DNA of 64,000 nucleotides from Saussurea involucrata (GCA_033807775.1 CM066326.1:49715617-49779616), one strand, 5' to 3'. Numbered from the stretch's first letter, positions 24,701 through 36,240 are shown. Notes: generated by a model from the letters alone, not told the origin. Numbers and translations: made by a program.

Positions 24701-24849
24701 TTGAGCACGCTCATGTACCTGTAAATTCGCGATTACATTGGCCAGATGTAATTACAAATTTACCTTATATGACAGTCCTCGCTACTCTATCACTAGCGCA
24801 CTTAAAGTGATCTTTCCTAAGAGCATCCTATATTTCATCTGTGCTCCCC
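21793..24849 (-). other. Element A internal region, non-coding (part 2)
   Basis: On the minus strand this matches element C 42900-46960 almost throughout. For example, 21990-22210 pairs with 46730-46960, and 23040-23160 with 44570-44760. Stops are frequent in all frames, so it is either strongly decayed pol/gag or the conserved non-coding core of a LARD-like family. Confidence 0.65.
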
Positions 24850-24953
24850 TTTCATAAACAACTTTAAATAAAAACTTTCAAGTAACCTCGCACTCGTAAA
24901 TGGCACACTGAAGTCACTCAGAATTGACAACGTGTCAGTCTCATATTGCCTTA
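24850..24953 (-). repeat. Element A 5' LTR, short inner fragment
   Basis: Matches 13706-13802 of the other LTR. It joins the internal region abruptly at about 24850 (a deletion that removed the LTR end and the primer-binding site). It ends in CCTTA, the target duplication of element B. Confidence 0.8.
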
Positions 24954-26473
24954 TGTAATACCTCGGGTAAGTTCGTTAGTTAAATTCTAGTTCCGTTAAA
25001 TTTATTTAACTCTATAATTGATGTTTAGGGTAAGTTTGGGTAAATTTATAAGTTTAATGGGTTTTTGGTCATTAGTGAATAGTGCAAGCTTTAATTGTAA
25101 AATTTGGTTTGATATTATCACCTTATACTCCAGATATTTTCAGTAGAAAAAATCAGTAAGTGTGTGTGTGTGTGTGTTTTGGGGAGAAAAGAAGCAAAAG
25201 AAGAAAGGAAGGGTTAGGGATTCAATTGGATTCATTGGAAGTGAAATTAAGGTATGTTCCTTTACATTTTATGTTTATAACTGCTAGTAGATAGTTTCTA
25301 TCGGAGTAGAATAGTCGATTTCCTATCTGGTAGTAATTTCTGTCAAATCTGGGTAGAAAAAGGGTAAACCGACAGAGGTTTCCGGAGACAGTTTGAATGT
25401 GTCCGGTAGTCGTTTTGATAGTGTCCGGTAGTTTCTGTTTGATGGTGTCCGGACAAGTCAAGTACCCGGTAAGTATCTTTTTTCCTATAGTTTCCGGATG
25501 AATCAAGATACCGGGTGGTATCCGGGTTACTTTGGTTTCTGGATGTCATCCGGATTATTGATGCTGTCCGGAAAGTTGGGTTGTCCGGATTGGTCTTGTT
25601 GTCCGGAAAGTTCATGTAGTCCGGATAGTTCTTGGTATCCGGAAACATTGGTTGTTTGGTCATTTTTTAGGATAAGAGTTAGATAGATTTATCTAGAGTT
25701 CTTAGCCTGTTAGTAAGTCTTATGAGTTCATTTGGTAAAGAGGTATTTGTATATAAATTGTTTCAGATTCTGAGAATTTTGGGTAAAAGATCGGATAACT
25801 TGGAGCCAAGCTTGGAAGAGTTTTTGATAAGCAATCAGGTGAGTTTTACTTTAAAACGTTTTCGAACTGGAATGCATACATATATATAGGAGATGAATAT
25901 ATGGTAGGAATGTGATGACGTGTTTATAAATGAAAATATGATGTATATTTATTTATATGAGCATTACACTACACGAGCGCACGTTGGCCGGGCTTGGGAC
26001 CGGTGGAGTTTTGGCTGTACGGAGGGACAGCGGTGTTGGCTGTAATTTTAGTACGGCGGAGTAACTGATTAGTTGGCTCACAACCAACTAATATGGCCAG
26101 GAAAATGAGGAGAGGTACACGGTGCACGAGTCTTGCTTGGTATTTAATTACTTGTTGTATATTTGTGTTTTACAAAAGGGTTACTAAACTGACAGGGATT
26201 ATCTCACTAGACCGTTTGGTCTAACCCTCATTTTGTTTTCAAAAATATGTATTCCAGGTCGATGAACTTTTAATAGCAAAGGAAAGGATAAAGTGTAGGA
26301 TGCGGTTGATAGCTGACGAAGATTAAAAAATGCTTATGTTTTGTATTGTATAGTTTTGAGACTATGGGACCGTAGGTGAATTATTATGTATATTTTGTTA
26401 TGAATGTAACAACGTAATGTATAACATGTTAATTGATGTATATTATGTATGTTTTGGGATACCGGGTCGTTAC
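24954..26473 (+). repeat. Element B LTR1
   Basis: 1,520 bp starting TGTAATACCTCGGG and ending GGGTCGTTAC. Contains a TG microsatellite (about 25157-25178) and a CCGG-word array at 25378-25650 with about 14 words. Confidence 0.9.
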
Positions 26474-26475
26474 TG

Positions 26476-26495
26476 ATGGTATCAGAGCCCTAGTT
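26476..26495 (+). promoter_or_regulatory. Primer-binding site, element B unit 1
   Basis: TGGTATCAGAGCC lies 4 bp past the end of LTR1, complementary to initiator-methionine tRNA. The same site in unit 2 is at about 29734-29748. Confidence 0.85.
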
Positions 26496-26733
26496 TAAGG
26501 GATTTAGGTATTCGGATCCATACCTAGACTTAAACTGCATGTGAAGTAGGATGTCCCTATTATTTTAGAACCTTGGGATGCTAAATATAAAAGGTAAGGA
26601 ACATCATGTAAGGTAATTTCATATTACACTTGGCCAGTGTAATTGTGAACTTACAAGTACATGTTTGAACCGGAATACCTTAATATATTGGGTATGTGCT
26701 TATGTGTATGTTAATCTTGTCTGAATCAACAGA

Positions 26734-28038
26734 ATGGCAAGCGGTACTCGAAATACGAATAGAGAGGGAGGAGGAAATCCTAATAGAACGAATCCAACAG
26801 TCGGGACAAGGGGAAGATGGGGAGAACGAGGTAGGGGCAGAACACGAGGCAGAGTTCAGTCGCGAGGTACAAAATTTGTTACAAGAGACGATTTGACGGC
26901 TAAAATGGGAAGACTACTAGCCAATATACAAGTTATGTTCGACCGAACTCGTCACACTGAGACTGAAATACCAGATCCTGGTCTGGAAGACGAGATGCCC
27001 ATTACACCTACTGTCATACCGGTGCCAAGGAAGTGTGATTACAAAATGTTTTTAAGCTGCAAACCTCCAACCTACTCCAGAGAAAGAGATCCGGTAAAGG
27101 CTATGAGGTGGCTGAAGGAAATAGAAGCCATCTTTAAGACCAGCAAATGTGCCGATGAAGATAGAGTACTATATGGGACCGCGATGTTAAAGGCCGATAC
27201 GCTGTACTGGTGGGAAGCTCTTATTACTTCAACGGGACCGGACGTGTATTCTACTTTCTCCTGGGAAGAATTTTCTAGCGTTTTTAAAAGGCAGTTCTGT
27301 CCTCATGCTCCCGTAAGACAATTGGAAGAAGAATTCATGAATTTGGAACAGGGTAAGCTATCAGTTCAGGATTACATTGTGCGCTTTCTAGAGAAGTCCC
27401 GTTTTGCAGAATACTATGTGGCTACCGAAACACTTAAAATGGAAAGGTTTATTTTTGGATTAAATTAGGAAATCAGAGGTCTAGTGATTGCAAAGGGACC
27501 GGAAACCTTCTCAGTCGCCGTAGATGCCGCGGAAAATGTAGAAAGAGATAAAGGGAGGGATGCTGGTGATAGAAGTTTTAGGAAAAGGAAATTGGAAGAA
27601 ACAACGTACGATTTGGAGGAGTACAAATCCCCGAGGTTTGATAGTCATTCACTTTTCAGACCAGTTGAAAGACCATGTCCAAGATGCAATCGTGTTCATC
27701 AAGGAAACTGTTATGTGGAGTCCCGAAGTTGTTACAAGTGTGGGAAGACTGGTCACATTGCTAAAGATTGTTGGGTAACTCGATTTTGTTTCTCTTGCAA
27801 CTCCCCTGATCATATTCAGTCAGATTGTCCACAATGGAAAGCACAGCAAGGTAGAATGACGGTGAGACCAACGGGCGTTAGGCCAGGAGGGATACAAAGG
27901 CCTGAAGTAACGAAAGCAAAGGGTCGAGCCTTCCAAATGACAGCACAAGAAGCAGAGAAAATTCCGGATGAGGTTACAGGTACATTTCTAACAAACCCTA
28001 TACGTGCTAAGGTGTTATCTGACTTCGGTGCAAAATGA
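26734..28038 (+). pseudogene. Element B Gag (copy 1) with one in-frame stop
   Basis: Gag forms the virus-like particle and packages element RNA. ATG 26734 begins a basic arginine/glycine-rich arm (TRGRWGERGRGRTRGRVQSR). The retrotransposon Gag core follows (residues about 105-245: AMRWLKEIEAIF, WWEAL, FSWEEFSSVFKRQFCP, LEEEFMNLEQGKLSVQDY). A TAG at 27466-27468 interrupts it; the same frame continues as EIRGLVIAKGPETF. Then come two zinc knuckles: CYKCGKTGHIAKDC, and CFSCNSPDHIQSDC with the usual spacing. It ends at VLSDFGAK, where the protease active site (normally D[ST]GA) should begin, and pol is absent beyond that. The identical stop in copy 2 shows that it predates the duplication. Confidence 0.85.
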
Positions 28039-28212
28039 TCATTGATATTTCTGTTCTTTTGTTGCTTATCTGTGTTAGAGATATAGATGGGTGTGGGGTG
28101 TTTATTCAGTTAGTTTCTATGGCTTTGATGGAGTTCGAAGTAGTAGTGATAAGTATTCATACCTTTTCGTTTAACCGAATTCCGGGACAGTATTCTTTTA
28201 AGGGGGAGATGA
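28039..28212 (+). promoter_or_regulatory. Pol-deleted junction and polypurine tract, unit 1
   Basis: After the Gag/protease stub only about 170 bp remain before LTR2. TTTTAAGGGGGAGATGA (about 28196-28212) is the polypurine tract. A short frame here is probably the relic of the 3' end of pol or of a filler. Confidence 0.75.
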
Positions 28213-29730
28213 TGTAATACCCCGGGTAAGTTCGTTAGTTAAATTCTAATTCCATTAAATTTATTTAACTCTATAATTGATGTTTAGGGTAAGTTTGGGT
28301 AAATTTATAAGTTTAAGGGGTTTTTGGTCATTAGTGAATAGTGCAAGCTTTAATTGTAAAATTTGGTTTGATATTATCACCTTAGACTCCAGATATTTTC
28401 AGTAGCAAAAATCAGTAAGTGTGTGTGTGTGTGTTTTGGGGAGAAAAGAAGCAAAAGAAGAAAGGAAGGGTTAGGGATTCAATTGGATTCATTGGAAGTG
28501 AAATTAAGGTATGTTCCTTTACATTTTATGTTTATAACTGCTAGTAGATAGTTTCTATCGGAGTAGAATAGTCGATTTCCTATCTGGTAGTAATTTCTGT
28601 CGAATCTTGGTAGAAAAAGGGTAAACCGACAGAGGTTTCCGGACACAGTTTGAATGTATCCGGTAGTCGTTTTGATAGTGTCCGGTAGTTTCTGTTTGCT
28701 GGTGTCCGGACGAATCAAGTACCCGGTAAGTATCTTTTTTCCTATAGTTTTTGGATGAATCAAGATACCGGGTGGTATCCGGGTTACTTTGGTTTCTGGA
28801 TGTCGTCCGGATTATTGATGTTTTCTAGGAAGTTGGGTTGTCCGGATTGGTCTTGTTGTCAGGAAAGTTCATGTTGTCCGGATAGTTCTTGGTATCCGGA
28901 AACATTGGCTGTTTGGTCATTTTTTAGGATAAGAGTTAGATAGATTTATCTAGAGTTCTTAGCCTGTTAGTAAGTCTTATGAGTTCATTTGGTAAAGAGA
29001 TATTTGTATGTAAATTGTTTCAGATTCTGAGAATTTTGGGTAAAAGATCGGATAACTTGGAGCCAAGCTTGGAAGGGTTTTTGATAAGCAATCAGGTGAG
29101 TTTTACTTTAAAACGTTTTCGAACTGGAATGCATACATATATATAGGAGATGAATATATGGTAGGAATGTGATGACGTGTTTATAAATGAAAATATGATG
29201 TATATTTATTTATATGAGCATTACACTACACGAGCGCACGTTGGCCGGGCTTGGGACCGGTGGAGTTTTGGCTGTACGGAGGGACAGCGGTGTTGGCTGT
29301 AATTTTAGTACGGCGGAGTAACTGATTAGTTGGCTCACAACCAACTAATATGGCCAGGAAAATGAGGAGAGGTACACGGTGCACGAGTCTTGCTTGGTAT
29401 TTAATTACTTGTTGTATATTTGTGTTTTACAAAAGGGTTACTAAACTGACAGGGATTATCTCACTAGACCGTTTGGTCTAACCCTCATTTTGTTTTCAAA
29501 AATATGTATTCCAGGTCGATGAACTTTTAATAGCAAAGGAAAGGATAAAGTGTAGGATGCGGTTGATAGCTGACGAAGATTAAAAAATGCTTATGTTTTG
29601 TATTGTATAGTTTTGAGACTATGGGACCGTAGGTGAATTATTATGTATATTTTGTTATGAATGTAACAACGTAATGTATAACATGTTAATTGATGTATAT
29701 TATGTATGTTTTGGGATACCGGGTCGTTAC
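28213..29730 (+). repeat. Element B LTR2 (chimeric)
   Basis: 1,518 bp. Variants up to about 29077 match LTR3 (TACCCCGGG start, AAGAGATATTT, GGAAGGGTTTTT). From about 29139 on they match LTR1 (shorter TA run, GACCGGTGG, ACGGCGG, GTAACAACG). The switch lies within roughly 60 bp. The CCGG-word array is at 28635-28905. Confidence 0.9.
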
Positions 29731-29990
29731 TGATGGTATCAGAGCCCTAGTTTAAGGGATTTAGGTATTCGGATCCATACCTAGACTTAAACTGCATGTG
29801 AAGTAGGATGTCCCTATTATTTTAGAACCTTGGGATGCTAAATATAAAAGGTAAGGAACATCATGTAAGGTAATTTCATATTACACTTGGCCAGTGTAAT
29901 TGTGAACTTACAAGTACATGTTTGAACCGGAATACCTTAATATATTGGGTATGTGCTTATGTGTATGTTAATCTTGTCTGAATCAACAGA

Positions 29991-31295
29991 ATGGCAAGCG
30001 GTACTCGAAATACGAATAGAGAGGGAGGAGGAAATCCTAATAGAACGAATCCAACAGTCGGGACAAGGGGAAGATGGGGAGAACGAGGTAGGGGCAGAAC
30101 ACGAGGCAGAGTTCAGTCGCGAGGTACAAAATTTGTTACAAGAGACGATTTGACGGCTAAAATGGGAAGACTACTAGCCAATATACAAGTTATGTTCGAC
30201 CGAACTCGTCACACTGAGACTGAAATACCAGATCCTGGTCTGGAAGACGAGATGCCCATTACACCTACTGTCATACCGGTGCCAAGGAAGTGTGATTACA
30301 AAATGTTTTTAAGCTGCAAACCTCCAACCTACTCCAGAGAAAGAGATCCGGTAAAGGCTATGAGGTGGCTGAAGGAAATAGAAGCCATCTTTAAGACCAG
30401 CAAATGTGCCGATGAAGATAGAGTACTATATGGGACCGCGATGTTAAAGGCCGATACGCTGTACTGGTGGGAAGCTCTTATTACTTCAACGGGACCGGAC
30501 GTGTATTCTACTTTCTCCTGGGAAGAATTTTCTAGCGTTTTTAAAAGGCAGTTCTGTCCTCATGCTCCCGTAAGACAATTGGAAGAAGAATTCATGAATT
30601 TGGAACAGGGTAAGCTATCAGTTCAGGATTACACTGTGCGCTTTCTAGAGAAGTCCCGTTTTGCAGAATACTATGTGGCTACCGAAACACTTAAAATGGA
30701 AAGGTTTATTTTTGGATTAAATTAGGAAATCAGAGGTCTAGTGATTGCAAAGGGACCGGAAACCTTCTCAGTCGCCGTAGATGCCGCGGAAAATGTAGAA
30801 AGAGATAAAGGGAGGGATGCTGGTGATAGAAGTTTTAGGAAAAGGAAATTGGAAGAAACAACGTACGATTTGGAGGAGTACAAATCCCCGAGGTTTGATA
30901 GTCATTCACTTTTCAGACCAGTTGAAAGACCATGTCCAAGATGCAATCGTGTTCATCAAGGAAACTGTTATGTGGAGTCCCGAAGTTGTTACAAGTGTGG
31001 GAAGACTGGTCACATTGCTAAAGATTGTTGGGTAACTCGATTTTGTTTCTCTTGCAACTCCCCTGATCATATTCAGTCAGATTGTCCACAATGGAAAGCA
31101 CAGCAAGGTAGAATGACGGTGAGACCAACGGGCGTTAGGCCAGGAGGGATACAAAGGCCTGAAGTAACGAAAGCAAAGGGTCGAGCCTTCCAAATGACAG
31201 CACAAGAAGCAGAGAAAATTCCGGATGAGGTTACAGGTACATTTCTAACAAACCCTATACGTGCTAAGGTGTTATCTGACTTCGGTGCAAAATGA
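29991..31295 (+). pseudogene. Element B Gag (copy 2) with one in-frame stop
   Basis: Second copy of the gag region, 3,257 bp downstream of the first. The predicted protein differs from copy 1 at one residue (VQDYT for VQDYI, near 30633). It shares the TAG (30723-30725), the basic arm, the Gag core, both zinc knuckles and the truncation at the start of the protease. The near identity contrasts with the many differences between LTR1 and LTR3, so this copy arose by duplication after insertion and not by a second insertion. It cannot supply reverse transcriptase. Whether the stop is read through is unknown. Confidence 0.85.
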
Positions 31296-31469
31296 TCATT
31301 GATATTTCTGTTCTTTTGTTGCTTATCTGTGTTAGAGATATAGATGGGTGTGGGGTGTTTATTCAGTTAGTTTCTATGGCTTTGATGGAGTTCGAAGTAG
31401 TAGTGATAAGTATTCATACCTTTTCGTTTAACCGAATTCCGGGACAGTATTCTTTTAAGGGGGAGATGA
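31296..31469 (+). promoter_or_regulatory. Pol-deleted junction and polypurine tract, unit 2
   Basis: Same arrangement as in unit 1. The tract TTTTAAGGGGGAGATGA ends directly at LTR3. Confidence 0.75.
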
Positions 31470-32992
31470 TGTAATACCCCGGGTAAGTTCGTTAGTTAAA
31501 TTCTAATTCCATTAAATTTATTTAACTCTATAATTGATGTTTAGGGTAAGTTTGGGTAAATTTATAAGTTTAAGGGGTTTTTGGTCATTAGTGAATAGTG
31601 CAAGCTTTAATTGTAAAATTTGGTTTGATATTATCACCTTAGACTCCAGATATTTTCAGTAGCAAAAATCAGTAAGTGTGTGTGTGTGTGTTTTGGGGAG
31701 AAAAGAAGCAAAAGAAGAAAGGAAGGGTTAGGGATTCAATTGGATTCATTGGAAGTGAAATTAAGGTATGTTCCTTTACATTTTATGTTTATAACTGCTA
31801 GTAGATAGTTTCTATCGGAGTAGAATAGTCGATTTCCTATCTGGTAGTAATTTCTGTCGAATCTTGGTAGAAAAAGGGTAAACCGACAGAGGTTTCCGGA
31901 CACAGTTTGAATGTATCCGGTAGTCGTTTTGATAGTGTCCGGTAGTTTCTGTTTGCTGGTGTCCGGACGAATCAAGTACCCGGTAAGTATCTTTTTTCCT
32001 ATAGTTTTTGGATGAATCAAGATACCGGGTGGTATCCGGGTTACTTTGGTTTCTGGATGTCGTCCGGATTATTGATGTTTTCTAGGAAGTTGGGTTGTCC
32101 GGATTGGTCTTGTTGTCAGGAAAGTTCATGTTGTCCGGATAGTTCTTGGTATCCGGAAACATTGGCTGTTTGGTCATTTTTTAGGATAAGAGTTAGATAG
32201 ATTTATCTAGAGTTCTTAGCCTGTTAGTAAGTCTTATGAGTTCATTTGGTAAAGAGATATTTGTATGTAAATTGTTTCAGATTCTGAGAATTTTGGGTAA
32301 AAGATCGGATAACTTGGAGCCAAGCTTGGAAGGGTTTTTGATAAGCAATCAGGTGAGTTTTACTTTAAAACGTTTTCGAACTGGAATGCATACATATATA
32401 TATATAGGAGATGAATATGTGGTAGGAATGTGATGACGTGTTTATAAATGAAAATATGATGTATATTTATTTATATGAGCATTACACTACACGAGCGCAC
32501 GTTGGCCGGGCTTGGGACCGATGTAGTTTTGGCTGTACGGAGGGACAGCGGTGTTGGCTGTAATTTTAGTACAGCGGAGTAACTGATTAGTTGGCTCGCA
32601 ACCAACTAATATGGCCAGGGAAATGAGGAGAGGTACACGGTGCACGAGTCTTTCTTGGTATTTAATTACTTGTTGTATATTTGTGTTTTACAAAAAGGTT
32701 ACTAAACTGACAGGGATTATCTCACTAGACCGTTTGGTCTAACCCTCATTTTGTTTTCAAAAATATGTATTCCAGGTCGAGGAACTTTTAATAGCAAAGG
32801 AAAGGATAAATTGTAGGATGCGGTTGATAGCTGACGAAGATTAGGAAATGCTTATGTTTTGTATTGTATAGTTTTGAGACTATGGGACCGTACGTGAATT
32901 ATTATGTATCTTTTGTTATGAATGTAATGACGTTATGTATAACATGTTAATTGATGTATACTATGTATGTTTTGGGATACCGGGTCGTTACA
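31470..32992 (+). repeat. Element B LTR3
   Basis: 1,523 bp, ending GGGTCGTTACA followed by CCTTA. It carries a longer TA run (about 32393-32406) and several private variants in its 3' half. The CCGG-word array is at 31890-32160. Confidence 0.92.
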
Positions 32993-34043
32993 CCTTATTG
33001 GGTCACTCCTCCCATGGCATAAACGGGTCACACCTCCCTGTATGAGCACCGGCGGGCCACACACCCCCGACTTAGGCAATTTACGTCTAACCACATTGTA
33101 TGCATACATCTCAAATAAACTTTCATACAATAAAAATCATGCGATAAAAGATGGCATTTCTTCTCATTTACTTACTTCAAAAAACACGTTTTAAAACGCG
33201 TATTTTTAGTTAGAAAAACCCACCTGGTGCCCTTAACAATTCTTCTTGCTTTACTTTTGACCTTCAAATGGAATACCTGAGTAAGGGGATAAAATATAAG
33301 CTGACCGGATACTAACTAACCAAACTTTCCGGACCCAAACTATCCGGACACCAAATGTCCGGACACCACTCTTCGGACACCACACTGTCCGGATGCCACT
33401 TACCGGATACCATACTATCTGGATGCTACTTACCGGGCACTATGTTTTTCGGACGTCTACCTATCCGGACAACTATCCTATCCGGACATCTATCCTATCC
33501 TGACACTTACCGGATACTTTGTCCGGGCACCTGCACAGACTATCCGAACGACGGGGTCTGTGACGTTTTTGGGATCGAAAACTGCTAAAAACCCTTAACC
33601 ACAACGATATTGCGATAAAACAGCATTATAAACATACTTTAGCTTGTTCTTCACAAACCCTTTGATGCTTAAAAACAAGGATGATGTCTAATTCCCCCTT
33701 TAGAGCATCATCTTCAACTTTTAGCCAAAAACCCTCAAACAAAACAATCCAACAACAAATCTAAAGACAAGGATTGAAATAAGAGATTACCTAATATGAA
33801 TTGATGCAAGCTATCCTCCAATCTTCCACCTTTTCTTCTCAATTTGCAGATTGAAATTGATTTTTCTTTCTCTGCTATCACCCTAAGCCGCCACAATAAT
33901 AAAAAATGAGCACCTAGGGTTTTGAGCCAATTATTGAGGGGTTTTATACCTTCTCCCTTTTTGTACTTTGGTCCCTCCACAATAAAATTTCACTATCTCC
34001 CCCACTAACTTGTATTCTTAATATAAAAGACTCGGTTATTACA
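32993..34043 (-). repeat. Element A 5' LTR, main fragment
   Basis: Continues the LTR interrupted by B and matches 13803-14846. It ends CTCGGTTATTACA on the plus strand. The CCGG array is at about 33325-33550. Confidence 0.88.
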
Positions 34044-34350
34044 GGCGACCACCACTAATTCGAACCACCGCCGATATGAACCACCCCGATCACCACCGAT
34101 CTGAACCATAATAGTTGTATTTCGGTTTCAAAATTTTTAAAAAAGGGTATTTTGATAATTTACCAATATTTCATTTCAATTCCAAAAGCTACATTATGCG
34201 AACCAAACGTATAGATCCTAACTCTTTTAACATATTCCATTCCAACGTTTGTCAACCAAACAGGTGGTCAAACTCGATAACATTTCATTCCAATTCCTAC
34301 AATGTCAAATTCTTTTTCCATAAAAAACATTATGCAAACCAAACACCCCT
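34044..34350. mobile_element. Harbinger/Tourist-like element, right part
   Basis: Continues the element interrupted by A. It ends TGCAAACCAAACACCCC, inverted relative to the left end at 13021. No coding sequence. Confidence 0.55.
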
Positions 34351-34554
34351 AAGATAAGCCAACCAAGCATTTTTCCAAAGGAATTATGCAATTTCATGTC
34401 CCAAAAAGGAACGAAGCCTAATGAAATTCATTTTATTGTAATAAACTTCAAATGTCAAAACTCGCATGTATCATGCTCCAAAACATTTAATTTTCCTTTG
34501 AAAACATTTATCAATGATCTATGAATCTAAATGCACCAAAAGTGAGATTATGAT
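34351..34554. other. Short AT-rich stretch between elements
   Basis: Sits between the Harbinger-like repeat and the copia element J and ends with ATGAT, the left target duplication of J. It may be the continuation of the older LTR seen at 58211-59203. Confidence 0.4.
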
Positions 34555-34772
34555 TGTTAGAGTTATGGTACATATGTAAATGTATAAGGGCTAGTTTTGT
34601 ATTTCTTTGTATCTTGCTAGTATATATAGTTGTCATTGTTTTCCTTATTAGTTTGGCTTTTCCTTTGTAAACCTAATTTCAATATATTCGATAATGTTGC
34701 TTTCAGCCGTATCAAGTTCTCCCATAATCATTCTTGATTGTTCCTCATTTGTTTCATGTATCGTTTCTAACA
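34555..34772 (+). repeat. Element J 5' LTR
   Basis: 218 bp with TATATATAG near the middle as a likely TATA signal. It is followed by the primer-binding site. Confidence 0.9.
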
Positions 34773-34790
34773 TGGTTTTAGAGCAATAGG
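34773..34790 (+). promoter_or_regulatory. Primer-binding site of element J
   Basis: TGGTTTTAGAGCAATAGG directly follows the LTR. It is a diverged form of TGGTATCAGAGC, the initiator-methionine tRNA complement. Confidence 0.7.
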
Positions 34791-35019
34791 TATGTTTTGT
34801 CTTTTCTCTTGATTGATTGATTCGTACTTTTCGTGCTTCCCTGTTCTCGACCTGAATTCGTATCGATTTGATTCACAAATCGATATACCCGTGTTTTTCG
34901 TAATCAAGTCCGTCATCAGGAATCTAATTTACTCATAATTGTTGGCTCTCTTTTGGAATCACAATCTTTCGAGAAAATCATCTCTTGAACCCTAATTTTT
35001 CTTACGGCAGAAAACCACA

Positions 35020-35315
35020 CCCGGATTTCCCATATCCGGAAATCAGTCGTGCCTCTCCCGGACTTTTCATATCCTTACATCAAAATCCGGAAGCTATCCG
35101 GAAACCCACACTCTCGGATTACCTTATCCGGAAACTATCCGTACAACTATTGCAGATCGTCTTTATCCGGGAACCACCCGGATTCTGGAACCTTTCCCGG
35201 ATTACCTTATCCGGACAACTATTCCGGATCGCCTTTATCCGGTAGCTACCCGAATTCCAGAACGTTTTCTTTTCAATCAGATCCTTACTATCCGGAATCT
35301 CACCCGGATCTTCCA
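35020..35315. repeat. CCGG-word array in the J leader / Gag start
   Basis: About 14 CCGG words in 290 bp, mainly ATCCGGAA, CCCGGATT and TCCGGACA, directly before and across the probable Gag start. Spacing is 10-35 bp. The same type of array occurs in families A/C, B and E. Confidence 0.85.
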
Positions 35316-35325
35316 CCTCCGATGG

Positions 35326-36240
35326 CTAACACCTCAAGTCACTCTAATCCTATATCTGTAGTTCTCGATGGCAATAACTATATCGTGTGGCATCATCATA
35401 TGACTATACTTCTCAAGTCTCATGGGTTGTATACCTATTGTCACGGGTGCTACTCAAACTCCAGTCCAAGGTAAAAATGAGAATGAGGTTGCTTTTGCAA
35501 AACGCATGAACGAATGGGACATTATGAATGCTCGTATCTTAGGATTCATAAATGCATCCACAACCGCTAAAATCAATCAACAATTTCTTGGTTATACAAC
35601 GGCTAAAGGACTCTGGGATTTTCTCGCCAAAAAGTACACTTCTACAGGTCTATCACATCAGTATCAACTGTGGACTACCTTTCAGAATAAAAGACAATTA
35701 CCTGATCAGTCGGTTAACTCGTACATCTCTTAGATGCAATCTCTTAGGGATCATTTGAGTCTGGGTGCACCTCCAATATTTGATGACACTGCTAAAAAAT
35801 TTAAAGCCTATTTCAGTCAACTGCATTTGATCACTATCCTAATGGGACTCACTGATAATTTTGAAAATGTTCGAGCCTCATTGCTACACAGGAATCCATT
35901 ACCTACACTTGAAGACGCTATCATGGAACTGCTGAGTGAAGAAACAAGACTTCAACAGCATTTCCCTCTGCCTTCAGACACTGTTCTGTATACTCCCACC
36001 TCAGGGAAGTCTTATGAGCCCAAATCCAAAGGTAAGTGGAACAATAACGAACTCTCTAAATCTGTAGGCAAGTGGAACAATAGTGAATGCATGTTCTGCC
36101 ACTACACATCTCACCTTCTACTCAACTACCTAATTCGGAAATGTCGTTGGTGTGGGATCACATACCCACGACACTATGGGTCCGACTGTCCAAAGAATCC
36201 AAGGAACTCAAGTAACCAGCGACAACAATTCCGGTCTTAA
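35326..36240 (+). pseudogene. Copia Gag (UBN2 type) of element J
   Basis: Starts MANTSSHSNPISVVLDGNNY; VVLDGNNYIVWHHHMTILLK is the conserved copia Gag start. A frame change at about 35445 moves the protein to the frame 35422-36240, which holds the UBN2 domain (NEWDIMNARILGFI, AKGLWDFLAKKYTST, YQLWTTFQNKRQLPDQSVNSYI, LMGLTDNFENVRASLL). A TAG lies at 35731-35733. The C-terminal zinc region (CMFCHYTSHLLLNYL, CRWCGITYPRHYGSDCPKNP) keeps the CRWC...DC pattern. Not functional as it stands. Confidence 0.82.

Larger units (their letters stand above)
24954..32992 (+). mobile_element. Element B: three-LTR, gag-only gypsy-type retrotransposon array (TR-GAG-like)
   Basis: Structure LTR1-gag-LTR2-gag-LTR3, 8,039 bp, with a perfect 5-bp duplication CCTTA at 24949-24953 and 32993-32997, so the whole array occupies one insertion site. 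The repeat period is 3,259 and 3,257 bp. The internal region (about 1.74 kb) has a primer-binding site, a Gag with two zinc knuckles, the first residues of a protease and a polypurine tract, but no reverse transcriptase or integrase. This fits the TR-GAG class of non-autonomous elements. Variant sites show LTR2 to be a chimera of an LTR3-type 5' half and an LTR1-type 3' half, as expected after unequal crossing-over. It sits inside the 5' LTR of element A. Confidence 0.93.
13358..34043 (-). mobile_element. Element A: gypsy-derived, nearly coding-free LTR element, split by E and B
   Basis: Read on the minus strand: 5' LTR at 34043-32993 and 24953-about 24850, internal region 24849-14847, 3' LTR 14846-13358. 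The LTRs start TGTAATAACCGAG and end near GGGTTGTTAC. After removal of E and B the internal region is about 4.6 kb and holds almost no open frame except a chromovirus-type tail. Element C (40505-49748) belongs to the same family, and both are equally coding-poor, so this is probably a LARD-like non-autonomous family. About 345 bp of the 5' LTR, the primer-binding site and about 60 bp of leader are missing at the junction near 24850. The flanking duplication is unclear (GTCGA left, GGCGA right). Confidence 0.8.

Noticed and set aside
25222..25686. Protein-coding frames in the LTRs of B (and copies at 28479 and 31736)
   Set aside because: Open frames arise from the CCGG-word array on both strands, with no family similarity. 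They lie in LTRs.
24954..32992. Assembly artefact as explanation for the duplicated B unit
   Set aside because: Not fully excluded, but the three LTRs differ from each other and the middle one switches type once, which a simple assembly duplication would not produce.
34985..35245. Separate gene before the J Gag
   Set aside because: The frame runs through the CCGG array and gives repetitive Pro/Ser/Gly peptides. It is more likely leader sequence.
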